Shown piece by piece: positions 8,349 to 16,585 of a stretch of 64,000 nucleotides of DNA. Position numbers and translations under genes: made by a program. The notes beneath the pieces were generated by a model. That model ran no database searches. It was given only the letters and a program-made list of their open reading frames with translations, and was not told the DNA's origin. Source of the stretch: Corynebacterium singulare (GTDB taxonomy: Bacteria; Actinomycetota; Actinomycetes; Mycobacteriales; Mycobacteriaceae); NCBI RefSeq assembly GCF_000833575.1, contig NZ_CP010827.1, positions 996,980 through 1,060,979 of the forward strand, written 5' to 3'. Positions within the stretch are counted from its first letter, which is position 1; each line of letters begins with the position of its first letter.

Positions 8349-9194
8349 CTACCACTCCACATCGAGCTGGCGGGCCAGATCATCAAAGACACGCCGCGCC
8401 ACGGAGCGGTTCTTCGCAATCGGGCGCTTGAGCCCCGGCTTACGCTTCTGGTTGTAATACTCACCGGACTCAAAATGGATGCCCGGGGTACCGGTGAGGA
8501 AGAAAGCGAGGTTCTCGCCACCCTGGTCCGCGGAGCCAAATCGCTTGCCCATCGCGCTGGCGTAGAGCTTGCTCGTTGTGCTCGTGGACGTTGTGCCAAA
8601 CCCAGTCTTGAGCACGCCGGGGTGGAAGGCCACGGAGGTAATCCCGTGGGCGTCGATGTAGCGGGTGAGCAAAATATCCCCCAACTTCGCGTTACCGTAG
8701 GCACGCTCCGCGGTGAACTTCTCAAAGGTATTCGGGTCACCTGGGTCAAAGGAGGACATGACCATATTCGCTACGGAGGACGTCTGGACAACGGTAGCGT
8801 CGCTTTCCCGGAGGGTATCGCGCAGCAGGGAAGTCAACAGGAAAGGAGCCACAACATTGACCTGCCAGGTGCGCTCAAAGCCGTCTGCGGTGGCGAAAGG
8901 GCCGTCAAAAATACCGCCGGCGTTATTGCCCAAGGCATGGATCTGCTCGTACTGACTCAGCTCCTCCGCAAGACGGCGCACCTGACCCAAAGATTCATAA
9001 TCAGCCACGTGATAGTTCGCCCCGAGTTCCTCAGCCACAGCCTTCGTCTTCTCCGGGTTGCGGCCCACGAGGACGAGCGTGTCCTGCGGGCGGCGCTGAT
9101 GCAGAATACGGGCGGCCGAGGCACCCACTCCGTTGGAGGCTCCGGTAATAACGATGGTCCGGGGTTCGTGGTGCGAGGGCAAGGTGTGGCTCAT
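8349..9194 (-). CDS. Short-chain dehydrogenase/reductase
   Basis: 281 aa. Classical SDR features: TGASNGVG cofactor loop near residues 18-25, NNAGG near 89, a serine in the VQTSS strand, and the catalytic Y-x3-K in AYGNAKLGD. The sequence resembles the retinol-dehydrogenase-like/protochlorophyllide-reductase-like SDRs of actinobacteria, usually NADP-dependent oxidoreductases of lipophilic alcohols or ketones. Substrate unknown. Lies 49 bp after pth and 24 bp before prfC. Confidence 0.85.
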   Translation of the reverse strand: MSHTLPSHHEPRTIVITGASNGVGASAARILHQRRPQDTLVLVGRNPEKTKAVAEELGANYHVADYESLGQVRRLAEELSQYEQIHALGNNAGGIFDGPFATADGFERTWQVNVVAPFLLTSLLRDTLRESDATVVQTSSVANMVMSSFDPGDPNTFEKFTAERAYGNAKLGDILLTRYIDAHGITSVAFHPGVLKTGFGTTSTSTTSKLYASAMGKRFGSADQGGENLAFFLTGTPGIHFESGEYYNQKRKPGLKRPIAKNRSVARRVFDDLARQLDVEW

Positions 9195-9243
9195 ACCTGG
9201 ATAGTGTAGGGCGATTCTCGCGGATGCGCGGGGTTAGTTTCTT

Positions 9244-9909
9244 TTAATTTACGCGGGAGTGGATCTCGTTCTGGGCCTTGGATAGCCCCTCGGCGACGAT
9301 GAGGCGGGCCGCGTCGGCTGCGGTGGCGATGGAGGATTCGAACTCTGGGGAGGCGTCGACAGGCGCGAGCACCCACTCCGGAATTGACCCACCCTTGCTT
9401 GGGCGGCCAATACCCACTCGGACTCGCAGGTAATCGCGGGTCCCCAGGCGCTCAGTGAGGGACTTCAAACCGTTGTGACCATTCTCGTTGCCGCCCTTCT
9501 TGAGACGCACTGTACCGGAAGGCAGGTCGAGCTCATCATGGATGACGATGATGCGCTCTGCGGGTACTCCCAGCTGCTCGGCGAGTGGAGCAATCGGATC
9601 GCCGGAGAGGTTCATATAGGTGTGGGAGCGCACCACCAGCGCCGTGGTGTCCTCCACGGTGAAAGATGCGACGCTGAGCTTGTGTCCCCTGACCGGCTCA
9701 AGAACGTCTCCGGCCTGGGCAAGGAGATCATCAACCGCCATGTAACCCACGTTGTGGCGCGTTGCAGCATACTTCGCGCCGGGATTGCCCAGGCCCACGA
9801 TGAGCCACTCGGCGCTCAGGTTCGCTGGGTCCAGTCCAGCGGCCTTCTGAGATGAGCGCGCGGACTCGCGGCCGAAGAGGCGGGTAAAGAAGTCACGGAG
9901 TACGGACAC
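9244..9909 (-). CDS. pth: Peptidyl-tRNA hydrolase, copy with N-terminal extension
   Basis: 221 aa. Core motifs LIVGLGNPGAKY and TRHNVGYMAVD (catalytic His), HDELDLPSG, GGNENGHNGL and GTRDYLRVRVGIGRP are those of Pth, which frees tRNA from prematurely released peptidyl-tRNA. About 33 extra residues (FFTRLFGRESARSSQK) precede the core. GTG start at 9909 with AAGGAAGT just upstream. A second pth lies at 15051-15611, so the genome has two; having two is also known in C. glutamicum. Confidence 0.93.
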   Translation of the reverse strand: MSVLRDFFTRLFGRESARSSQKAAGLDPANLSAEWLIVGLGNPGAKYAATRHNVGYMAVDDLLAQAGDVLEPVRGHKLSVASFTVEDTTALVVRSHTYMNLSGDPIAPLAEQLGVPAERIIVIHDELDLPSGTVRLKKGGNENGHNGLKSLTERLGTRDYLRVRVGIGRPSKGGSIPEWVLAPVDASPEFESSIATAADAARLIVAEGLSKAQNEIHSRVN

Positions 9910-9934
9910 AATTACTTCCTTCAGGAATTTTCTC

Positions 9935-9940
9935 TAGTCT
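9935..9940 (+). promoter_or_regulatory. -10 box of leaderless nitronate monooxygenase gene
   Basis: TAGTCT stands 6 nt before the ATG at 9947, with no ribosome-binding site in between. This fits a leaderless transcript that diverges from pth; the two starts are only 37 bp apart. Confidence 0.4.
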
Positions 9941-9946
9941 GGGGTC

Positions 9947-10930
9947 ATGCCTAAGCTTCTTGAGACTATCACTTGCCCGGTTCTACCTGCTCCGATGGCT
10001 GGCGGTCCCACCACACCTGCCTTGGTCCGAGCCGCACAGCAGGCAGGTTCCTTCGGAGCGTTGGGACTAGGAAGTGCATCCGTCGAGGCCGCGCAGCGCG
10101 CCATCGAAGACTGTGCTGGCATGCGCTTTGGCGTTAATCTTTTCTATCCGCAGCGCGAACTAACTGCAGCCGAACACGCCGCTGCGGAATCCCTTGCAAC
10201 CGAGGAGAACGCTGTGCTTTCCGACGTCTCCCTGGCCTTCGGCTGGCACGAAAAACTTAGCGCCGCACTCAATGGCGGGGCAGCGGTTCTGTGGTCCATG
10301 TTTGGTGCATTTACTACAGAAGAGGTGGAGCGCATCCACGCTGCGGGCGCGGAAGCTTGGACCACGGTGACTACCCCAGAAGAAGCGGCTGCGGCTACTG
10401 CTCGGGGTGTCGATGTCCTGTGCGTGCAGGGACCCGAAGCCGGAGGGCACCGCGGAGTGTGGGACCCCGCTGCGGAGCCAGACCAGCGCCCGCTGGCAGA
10501 GCTTGTCGCTGCGGTACATGACGTCACCGATCTCCCGCTCATTGCCGCAGGAGGACTCCGCACGTCAGAGGATGTTGCGACAGCGTTGAGCTGGCCGGGC
10601 GTGCGCGCAGTAAGTTGTGGCTCAGCCTTCCTTCTCAGCGAAGAAGCCGGAACCAGTGAGCGTAACCGGGAACTCCTGCGCTGTGGTGGTGACACTGTGT
10701 CCACCCGTGCGTTTTCCGGCCGCTATGCCCGCGGGCTGGAAACGGCGTACACCCGCGCCCACCCTGACCTGCCTTTGGTTTACCCGTACCTTAATGCGGT
10801 GCTCAAGCCGCGGCGCGCCCGTCACGACGCGGAGGTTGACTACTGCCTCGTAGGTACCCAGGTGGAGAAACTTAACGGGGGTAGTGTGGCCCAGATCCTC
10901 GGCCAACTGCTCCCAAACGGGCATGTATAG
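9947..10930 (+). CDS. Nitronate monooxygenase (2-nitropropane dioxygenase family)
   Basis: 327 aa FMN-dependent TIM barrel. Visible family motifs: APMAGGPTTPALVRAAQQAG (N-terminal FMN strand), GPEAGGHRG (phosphate and active-site loop) and PLIAAGGLRTSEDV near residue 198. The family oxidises alkyl nitronates and can detoxify propionate-3-nitronate; many members have unknown substrates. Divergent from pth. Confidence 0.85.
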   Translation: MPKLLETITCPVLPAPMAGGPTTPALVRAAQQAGSFGALGLGSASVEAAQRAIEDCAGMRFGVNLFYPQRELTAAEHAAAESLATEENAVLSDVSLAFGWHEKLSAALNGGAAVLWSMFGAFTTEEVERIHAAGAEAWTTVTTPEEAAAATARGVDVLCVQGPEAGGHRGVWDPAAEPDQRPLAELVAAVHDVTDLPLIAAGGLRTSEDVATALSWPGVRAVSCGSAFLLSEEAGTSERNRELLRCGGDTVSTRAFSGRYARGLETAYTRAHPDLPLVYPYLNAVLKPRRARHDAEVDYCLVGTQVEKLNGGSVAQILGQLLPNGHV

Positions 10931-10993
10931 CAGTTAATATTTACGGTTGAACAGAGTTTTACACCCTCTTTGACGAGAAAAGGATTAAAGCAC

Positions 10994-12448
10994 GTGACTG
11001 TAACCCCGCACATTGGGCACGAGGACTGGAACGAACGCCTGGAGCGAGCACAGGAGATGATCCCGCTCATCCACCAGCTGCACCGCAACAACAATGTCGT
11101 GACCTCCATTTACGGCCGCATGCTTATCGGTGTGACGGATATCGACATCATCAAGGCTCACCGCTACGCCCGCCGCATTGCCGAGCGTGAGCTCTCCACT
11201 GCTGAGACCCTTCCTATCCTCAAGGAACTGTGCGCGATGAACCTGGGCACCGCCTCCGTTGACTTGGGCCGTCTTGCCACTGGTTTCGCAGAGTCGGGCT
11301 CCGATAACCTGTCGAACTACCTTGAGGAAACCCTTGTGGACCTCGTGGGCGCTGCCGTGGACAAGGAATCCAAGGATGTTGTGCTCTACGGCTTCGGCCG
11401 TATCGGCCGCCTTCTGGCTCGCATCCTCATTGCCCGTGAAGCTGCGTACGGCGGTGTCCGTCTGCGCGCCATCGTCGTGCGCAAGAAGAGTGATACTGAC
11501 ATTCTGAAGCGCGCCTCCCTCCTGCGCCGCGACTCCGTCCACGGTGCCTTCAACGGCTCCATCGCTGTGGATGAGGAGAACGAGGTCATCTGGGCTAATG
11601 GCACCAAGATTCAGATGATTTACGCCAACAACCCGGCTGAGATCGACTACACCCAGTACGGCATTGACAACGCCATCGTTGTGGACAACACCGGTGTTTG
11701 GCGTGACCGTGATGGCCTGTCCCAGCACCTGCAGTCCAAGGGCGTGTCTCGCGTGCTGCTCACCGCGCCGGGCAAGGGCGATCTTAAGAACATCGTCTAC
11801 GGCATCAACCACGGTGACATCGAAGAGTCTGACCAGATTCTCTCTGCCGCATCCTGCACCACCAATGGCATCACCCCAGTGCTGAAGGTCATCAATGACC
11901 GTTACGGTGTTGTCCACGGTCACGTCGAGACCGCGCACTCCTTCACCAATGACCAGAACCTCATTGATAACTTCCACAAGGGTGACCGTCGCGGCCGTGC
12001 CGCCGGCCTGAACATGGTTCTTACTGAGACCGGCGCTGCTAAGGCAGTGTCCAAGGCGGTTCCGGAATTTGAGGGCAAGCTCACCGGTAACGCCATCCGC
12101 GTTCCTACCCCGGACGTGTCCATGGCGGTGCTCAACCTCGAGCTGGAGAAGGAAGTAGACCGCGATGAAGTCAATGACTTCCTGCGCAACGTCTCCCTGC
12201 ACTCTGACTTGCGCCAGCAGATCTCCTACATCGCCTCCCCGGAGGTTGTCTCCTCCGACTTCGTGGGCTCCACCCACGCCGGCATTGTTGACGGCCTAGC
12301 CACCATCGCTACTGGCAAGCACCTCGTGCTGTACGTTTGGTACGACAATGAGTTCGGCTACTCCAACCAGGTTATTCGCATTGTCGAAGACCTCGCGGGC
12401 GCCCGCCCAGCGGTGTACCCGAAGCGCGTTGACGTTTCTGAGCTCTAA
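10994..12448 (+). CDS. gapB: Glyceraldehyde-3-phosphate dehydrogenase, GapB type
   Basis: About 484 aa from the GTG at 10994, which has AGAAAAGGA about 10 nt upstream; an upstream TTG at 10970 lacks a ribosome site. Around 120 extra N-terminal residues precede the Rossmann motif GFGRIGRLLARIL, as in the long corynebacterial GapB. Catalytic Cys288 lies in SAASCTTNG, with the TAHSFTNDQNLIDNFHKGDRRGR region following. In C. glutamicum GapB works with NAD or NADP mainly in the gluconeogenic direction; that role is transferred from the family. Ends at a strong terminator. Confidence 0.93.
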   Translation: MTVTPHIGHEDWNERLERAQEMIPLIHQLHRNNNVVTSIYGRMLIGVTDIDIIKAHRYARRIAERELSTAETLPILKELCAMNLGTASVDLGRLATGFAESGSDNLSNYLEETLVDLVGAAVDKESKDVVLYGFGRIGRLLARILIAREAAYGGVRLRAIVVRKKSDTDILKRASLLRRDSVHGAFNGSIAVDEENEVIWANGTKIQMIYANNPAEIDYTQYGIDNAIVVDNTGVWRDRDGLSQHLQSKGVSRVLLTAPGKGDLKNIVYGINHGDIEESDQILSAASCTTNGITPVLKVINDRYGVVHGHVETAHSFTNDQNLIDNFHKGDRRGRAAGLNMVLTETGAAKAVSKAVPEFEGKLTGNAIRVPTPDVSMAVLNLELEKEVDRDEVNDFLRNVSLHSDLRQQISYIASPEVVSSDFVGSTHAGIVDGLATIATGKHLVLYVWYDNEFGYSNQVIRIVEDLAGARPAVYPKRVDVSEL

Positions 12449-12463
12449 GAGTTCACAACACTG

Positions 12464-12494
12464 ACCGCCCTCACCCGCGTTTGGTGAGGGCGGT
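12464..12494 (+). terminator. gapB terminator hairpin
   Basis: A perfect 12-bp stem ACCGCCCTCACC/GGTGAGGGCGGT with a 7-nt loop, followed by TT, 15 bp after the gapB stop codon. The downstream T-tract is short. Confidence 0.8.
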
Positions 12495-12536
12495 TTCTGA
12501 TGCCCTAAGTCCTCCTTAACCCGCACAAGAGAAGAA

Positions 12537-12601
12537 GGCCCTCACCGGGGAAAATCACTACCTAGACGGAATGCTAGGGAGAGTTTCTGCCGGTGAGGGC
12601 C
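12537..12601 (-). terminator. Long nested hairpin downstream of ppk2
   Basis: GGCCCTCACCGG (12537-12548) is complementary to CCGGTGAGGGCC (12590-12601); inside, CCTAG (12561-12565)/CTAGG (12574-12578) can form a second stem. On the minus strand the outer stem ends in TTCTTCTCTT, a weak terminator tail for ppk2. Its CCCTCACC arm is also present in the gapB terminator, so alternative pairing is possible. Confidence 0.5.
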
Positions 12602-12629
12602 GCTGCGTTAGCGAGAAGGCCCGAGGTGT

Positions 12630-13523
12630 TTACTTTTTCTTGCCCTTCTTATGCTTCTTCTCGGACTTCTTATCAGCCTTCTTGCGGTTGACCTTGTCGC
12701 GCTCCAGTTCAGCAGCAACGTCTTCAACATACGCAAAGTCGTTGCGTGGCGGACGCTCGTACTCGGCTTCTTCCTCTGGGCGCGATGGGATCTCCGGGAT
12801 ATCCTGTTCGACGTGCTGGTAGGGGATGGTCTTAAGGATGTGGTTGATTACGTTGATGCGGGAGCGCTTCTTGTCCTCAGACTCCACGGTGTACCACGGC
12901 GAGGTGGGAGTATCCGTGTGGACGAACATCTCATCCTTAGCGCGGGAGTAGTCCTCCCAGCGAGTAATGGACTGAAGATCCATGGGGGAGAGCTTCCAGC
13001 GGCGCAGCGGATCATTGCGGCGCGACTTGAAGCGGGCAATCTGTTCCTCGTCGGAGACAGAGAACCAGTACTTGAGAAGGATGATGCCATCTTCAATGAG
13101 CATGTGCTCCAGCAACGGTGCCTGGTGGAGGAAACGGACATACTCCTGCTGGGAGCAGAAGCCCATGACGCGTTCCACACCGGCGCGGTTGTACCAGGAG
13201 CGGTCGAAGATGACGATTTCGCCCGCGGTGGGTAGCTTTTCGATGTAGCGCTGGAAGTACCACTGGCCAGCCTCACGGTCCGTGGGCTTGGGGAGGGCCT
13301 CGATGCGGCAGGTACGCGGGTTGAGATACTGCGTAATGCGCTTGATGGCGGAACCCTTACCAGCAGCGTCGCGGCCTTCCATGATGATGACCACGCGGGC
13401 GCCGGTCTCAACTACCCACTGCTGCATCTCGACGAGCTCAGCCTGGAGGCGCTTGAGCTCCTCCTCGTAGGCCTGCTTGTCGAGCTTAGGGGGTTTGGAG
13501 GGAGACTTCTTTGTTGAACTCAT
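12630..13523 (-). CDS. ppk2: Polyphosphate kinase 2 (PPK2)
   Basis: 297 aa. Walker A GRDAAGKGSA near residue 52, Walker B with lid IFDRSWYNRAGVERVMGF near 105-122, and DPLRRWKLSPMDL, all typical of class I PPK2, which phosphorylates NDPs from polyphosphate or makes polyP. The last 30 residues are a Lys-rich tail (KKADKKSEKKHKKGKKK) that could bind polyP or nucleic acid. A Ppx-type exopolyphosphatase is also in this window (34.4 kb). Confidence 0.93.
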   Translation of the reverse strand: MSSTKKSPSKPPKLDKQAYEEELKRLQAELVEMQQWVVETGARVVIIMEGRDAAGKGSAIKRITQYLNPRTCRIEALPKPTDREAGQWYFQRYIEKLPTAGEIVIFDRSWYNRAGVERVMGFCSQQEYVRFLHQAPLLEHMLIEDGIILLKYWFSVSDEEQIARFKSRRNDPLRRWKLSPMDLQSITRWEDYSRAKDEMFVHTDTPTSPWYTVESEDKKRSRINVINHILKTIPYQHVEQDIPEIPSRPEEEAEYERPPRNDFAYVEDVAAELERDKVNRKKADKKSEKKHKKGKKK

Positions 13524-13605
13524 ACCCTCAAACCTACCCTTAAGCTGGGGAAATACCTAAAACAGGCCGCTGGTAGGCAGCCCGAACGGGGGGTGAAAAG
13601 GGTAT

Positions 13606-14076
13606 TTAGTCAACCTCGTGGTTGGTCACCGTGCCGTTGGTGGCATCGACGTCGAATTCATGCTCTTGGCCGTGTGCTGTGAATTCAATCTCCCAGTGTG
13701 GGCCCCTGGCGTCGTCACCGTCATCGAGCTCGACTTCCTTCTCTGTCACGGCGCTTGCGTCAACGCCGGCGTGAGCATAAGCGGCGGCGAGAGCATCCTC
13801 GCTGGAGATAGTGCCGGACGTGGTGGCATTATCTGCCGCTGGATCGCCGGCATTCGTGGTTCCTGCCGGCTGATCATCCTGATCATCTTGATCGTCGTGG
13901 TCATCGTCGTTCTGTTCAACGACCGTCGTCACCGGCGCCTCGGTCACTGTTTCGACTGGGGCCGGGGTCGTGGCGGCGGGTGCCGTTTCGGCATCATCGT
14001 CAGAGGAACATGCGGTCAGTGCAGCGGTAGCGCACAGGGCGATGCCGGCGGCGGTGAAACGGAAACGATGAGTCAT
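13606..14076 (-). CDS. PepSY-domain lipoprotein
   Basis: 156 aa from the ATG at 14076, preceded by AAGGACGAG. Signal peptide with lipobox LTAC near residues 20-23 (Cys23). A low-complexity Thr/Val and Asp-rich linker (DDDHDDQDDQDDQ) leads to a C-terminal PepSY domain (SEDALAAAYAHAGV ... HWEIEFTAHGQEHEFDVDATNG). PepSY domains often inhibit proteases or bind peptides or metals on the cell surface. The Asp/His-rich linker may bind cations; that is inference. Confidence 0.75.
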   Translation of the reverse strand: MTHRFRFTAAGIALCATAALTACSSDDDAETAPAATTPAPVETVTEAPVTTVVEQNDDDHDDQDDQDDQPAGTTNAGDPAADNATTSGTISSEDALAAAYAHAGVDASAVTEKEVELDDGDDARGPHWEIEFTAHGQEHEFDVDATNGTVTNHEVD

Positions 14077-14169
14077 AAAAGGCTCGTCCTTATGATGTCT
14101 GGGACATGGTGTTAACGACCGTAACGAAAGTAGTGAATACTTGCCGAAACCCCTGCGCACAGCTGAATA

Positions 14170-15045
14170 TTAACTGTCCCGGCACGCGCAGCCTTCCCCG
14201 CAGCCAGCAGAGGGCGGCTCACCGACGTGCGTGGTACTCTCAATTGCTCCCAAGCCGTCGATGCTAATGCGCGTTACCGACCCATCTCCCAGCATCGCGT
14301 CCTCGCCGCGCGCAAAGCCAACACCTTCCGGAGTACCGGTGGCGATCACGTCCCCAGGGTTGAGTGGATACAGGGAGGAACAAAAGGCGATGAGCTCCGC
14401 CACGGAGAAGATGAGGTCATCGGTGTTATCGTCTTGGCGCACCTGGCCGTCGACAGTCGTAGTGAGCCGCGCGCCACGGCCAGGTGCCCACTCGTCTGCG
14501 GTGGTGAGCCACGGCCCGAAACCAGCCGTGCGGTAAAAGGACTTTCCTGCGTGGAACTGGGAGGTGGCGCGCTGGTAATCGCGCAGAGTGTAGTCATTCA
14601 TAATGGCGTAGCCCGCGACATGGTCCACGGCATCAGCCACGCGCACGCGGTGCGCACGAGTGCCGATGACTACCGCGAGTTCGCCCTCATAGTCCAGCTT
14701 CTTCGTGGCGAAGTCGGGGATGTAGACATCATCAAAGGGGCCAGTGAGGGCCTCAGGAAACTTGACGAAGAGCGTGGGCTGGGTGGGCAGCTCGCGGCCC
14801 ATTTCCCGAGCATGCTTGGCGTAGTTCACGCCCACGCAGATAATCTTGCCGGGCGTGGGGATGACGGGTGCTAGGTCGGCATTATCGAAGACGACGGGCT
14901 CGCCGGACAGCTGCGCGGCTTTGCGCCAGTCCGGGCTGGTAAGCAGCTTGCCGACGTCCTCGTAGTCCAACTCCGTGGCCACATTCGGACCGTCGATGCG
15001 GATGGCGCAGGTGCCAAAACTGGTGCGGAGAGTAGCGAGCTTCAT
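14170..15045 (-). CDS. Fumarylacetoacetate-hydrolase-family protein
   Basis: 291 aa from the ATG at 15045, only 5 bp after the pth stop. FAH-fold motifs: CVGVNYAKHAREMG, DYEGELAVVIG (metal-binding Glu/Glu), GYAIMNDYTLRDYQR and GDVIATGTPEGVGFARG. The family hydrolyses or decarboxylates beta-diketo acids such as acylpyruvates and oxaloacetate. The C-terminus carries an extra Cys-rich tail, AGCGEGCACRDS, with three cysteines, not normally part of the fold. Co-transcription with pth is probable. Confidence 0.85.
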   Translation of the reverse strand: MKLATLRTSFGTCAIRIDGPNVATELDYEDVGKLLTSPDWRKAAQLSGEPVVFDNADLAPVIPTPGKIICVGVNYAKHAREMGRELPTQPTLFVKFPEALTGPFDDVYIPDFATKKLDYEGELAVVIGTRAHRVRVADAVDHVAGYAIMNDYTLRDYQRATSQFHAGKSFYRTAGFGPWLTTADEWAPGRGARLTTTVDGQVRQDDNTDDLIFSVAELIAFCSSLYPLNPGDVIATGTPEGVGFARGEDAMLGDGSVTRISIDGLGAIESTTHVGEPPSAGCGEGCACRDS

Positions 15046-15050
15046 GGCCG

Positions 15051-15611
15051 CTAGTCTAGCGCGCGAAGAATCTCCTCCACCGCATCCGCACACATGATGG
15101 GAACGTCCTGAGCCTCCTGCTTGGTCCAGGGCTTTAGCACGAAAGAAGCCGGGTCCATACGGCCTGGTGGGCGGCCAATGCCCACGGACAAGCGCTGATA
15201 GTCCTTAGTGCCCAAGGATTTTGTTGTCGAGCGCAAGCCATTGTGGCCGCGGTCTCCGCCGCCGAGGCGGAGCTTGATGGCGGCAAAGTCGAGCTCCAGC
15301 TCGTCGTGGATCACGATGATGTGGTCGGGGACGACGTTGAAGTACTGCGCCAAAGCTTTAATTGGTCCGCCGGACAGATTCATAAAGCATCGCGGTTTGG
15401 CAATGATGACCTTCGTGGCAGCGCCGCCCTGCCCATGGCGTGCCTCGGCAACATCAGTGTTTGTCTTCTTGTGGACGGAGAACGAAGCATATAGTTCGTC
15501 GGCCAGTTCATCGGCGACGTCGAAGCCGATGTTGTGGCGCGTACCGGCATACTTCGGGCCCGGGTTGCCCAGTCCTACGACGAGATATGGAGAAGAAGTC
15601 ACGCGCACCAT
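15051..15611 (-). CDS. pth: Peptidyl-tRNA hydrolase (standard-length copy)
   Basis: 186 aa, ATG at 15611. Starts close to the core (VTSSPYLVVGLGNPGPKYAG), with TRHNIGFDVAD, HDELELDFA, GGGDRGHNGLRS and KDYQRLSVGIGRP. This is the conventional-length Pth and follows rplY, the usual rplY-pth pair. The other copy (9244-9909) differs by an N-terminal extension and a different C-terminus. Confidence 0.93.
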   Translation of the reverse strand: MVRVTSSPYLVVGLGNPGPKYAGTRHNIGFDVADELADELYASFSVHKKTNTDVAEARHGQGGAATKVIIAKPRCFMNLSGGPIKALAQYFNVVPDHIIVIHDELELDFAAIKLRLGGGDRGHNGLRSTTKSLGTKDYQRLSVGIGRPPGRMDPASFVLKPWTKQEAQDVPIMCADAVEEILRALD

Positions 15612-15640
15612 TTTAGGCAGGAAAGGCGAGAAAACGGCGA

Positions 15641-15683
15641 ACCGCGCCCCCGCTCCCTAGCATGTGGGGAGCGACAGCGCGGT
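15641..15683 (-). terminator. Hairpin between rplY and pth
   Basis: Two stacked stems, ACCGCGC (15641-15647)/GCGCGGT (15677-15683) and GCTCCC (15652-15657)/GGGAGC (15667-15672), downstream of rplY on the minus strand. It may partly stop read-through into pth. There is no clear T-tract. Confidence 0.4.
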
Positions 15684-15704
15684 GCGTATGAGGGGGGTAG
15701 AGGA

Positions 15705-16376
15705 TTACTCCTCGTCCTCGCCGTCCTTCTCCTCCTCGGCAGACTCAGAGCCCTCTTCCTCGGAGTCAGCGCCAGCCTCGGCGCCGCCTTCCTCAGCAGC
15801 CTCAGCAGCTGCCTCGAGCTCCTCGTCAACCTCCGGCTCGGAGATGGAGACGATGACGGTGTCTTCCTCGGCTACCAGGGTGGTGCCCTCCGGCAGGGTG
15901 ACGTCGCCGGCGGTAACAACGGCGCCATCCTCGAGACCCTCGATGGATACGGTGAGCTCTTCCGGAATGTTGAGAACGTCTGCCTCGACGAGCAGGACGT
16001 CTGCATCCTGGATGAACATGAGGCCCGGAGCCGGCTCGCCCTCGAGGACAACCGGAACCTCAACCTCAACCTTCTCGCCACGCTTAATGGAGAGCAGGTC
16101 GATGTGGTCGATGTTGAAGGTCAGAACGTTCTGGTCGATGTTCTTGACCATGACGAGGTGCTGCTCGCCCTCGAGCTCGAGCTCGAAAACTGCGTTGACA
16201 CCGTTGTTGCGGACCAGAGCGGTGATCTCCAGGCGGTCAACAGCGAAGTGCAGGACGTCAACGGCGTGGCCGTAGACAACGCCCGGCACCTTGCCAGCGG
16301 CGCGCAGACGGCGAGCAAAGCCCTTACCAAACTCGGAACGAACTTCGCCCTTGATGACTGGACGGGTGTTAGCCAT
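15705..16376 (-). CDS. rplY: 50S ribosomal protein L25 / general stress protein Ctc
   Basis: 223 aa from the ATG at 16376 (AAGGAGAT upstream). N-terminal 5S-rRNA-binding L25 domain (VRSEFGKGFARRLRAAGKVPG, residues 10-95) and the TL5/CTC beta domain (about 100-185). The last 40 residues are an acidic Glu/Ala/Ser tail (AEEGGAEAGADSEEEGSESA), common in actinobacterial L25. Confidence 0.93.
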   Translation of the reverse strand: MANTRPVIKGEVRSEFGKGFARRLRAAGKVPGVVYGHAVDVLHFAVDRLEITALVRNNGVNAVFELELEGEQHLVMVKNIDQNVLTFNIDHIDLLSIKRGEKVEVEVPVVLEGEPAPGLMFIQDADVLLVEADVLNIPEELTVSIEGLEDGAVVTAGDVTLPEGTTLVAEEDTVIVSISEPEVDEELEAAAEAAEEGGAEAGADSEEEGSESAEEEKDGEDEE

Positions 16377-16440
16377 GTGTAATCTCCTTGAAGTATTCGG
16401 TGCGGCGAGAGCTTTTGCTGAAACCATATAGATACGACAA

Positions 16441-16481
16441 AAGCCTGCCGATGGACGTCTTGGACGAGTCATCGCAGGCTT
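16441..16481 (-). terminator. prs terminator
   Basis: On the minus strand AAGCCTGCGATG pairs with CATCGGCAGGCTT (one bulged base) around a 16-nt loop and is followed by TTTGTCG. It lies between the prs stop (16586) and the rplY start (16376). Confidence 0.7.
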
Positions 16482-16585
16482 AATTCAAGATTCACTGCTT
16501 AACTTGTGCTATCGCGTCGATAACGGATTTCTCCCTCGCCGAGACTCAGAAGATTTTAGCAGCAGCGTTGTCGTGGAACCAAATC

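Noticed and set aside
10985-12277. 430-codon minus-strand frame opposite gapB
   Set aside because: Antisense shadow of gapB; sequence is Val/Gly/Asp-rich without a recognisable fold.
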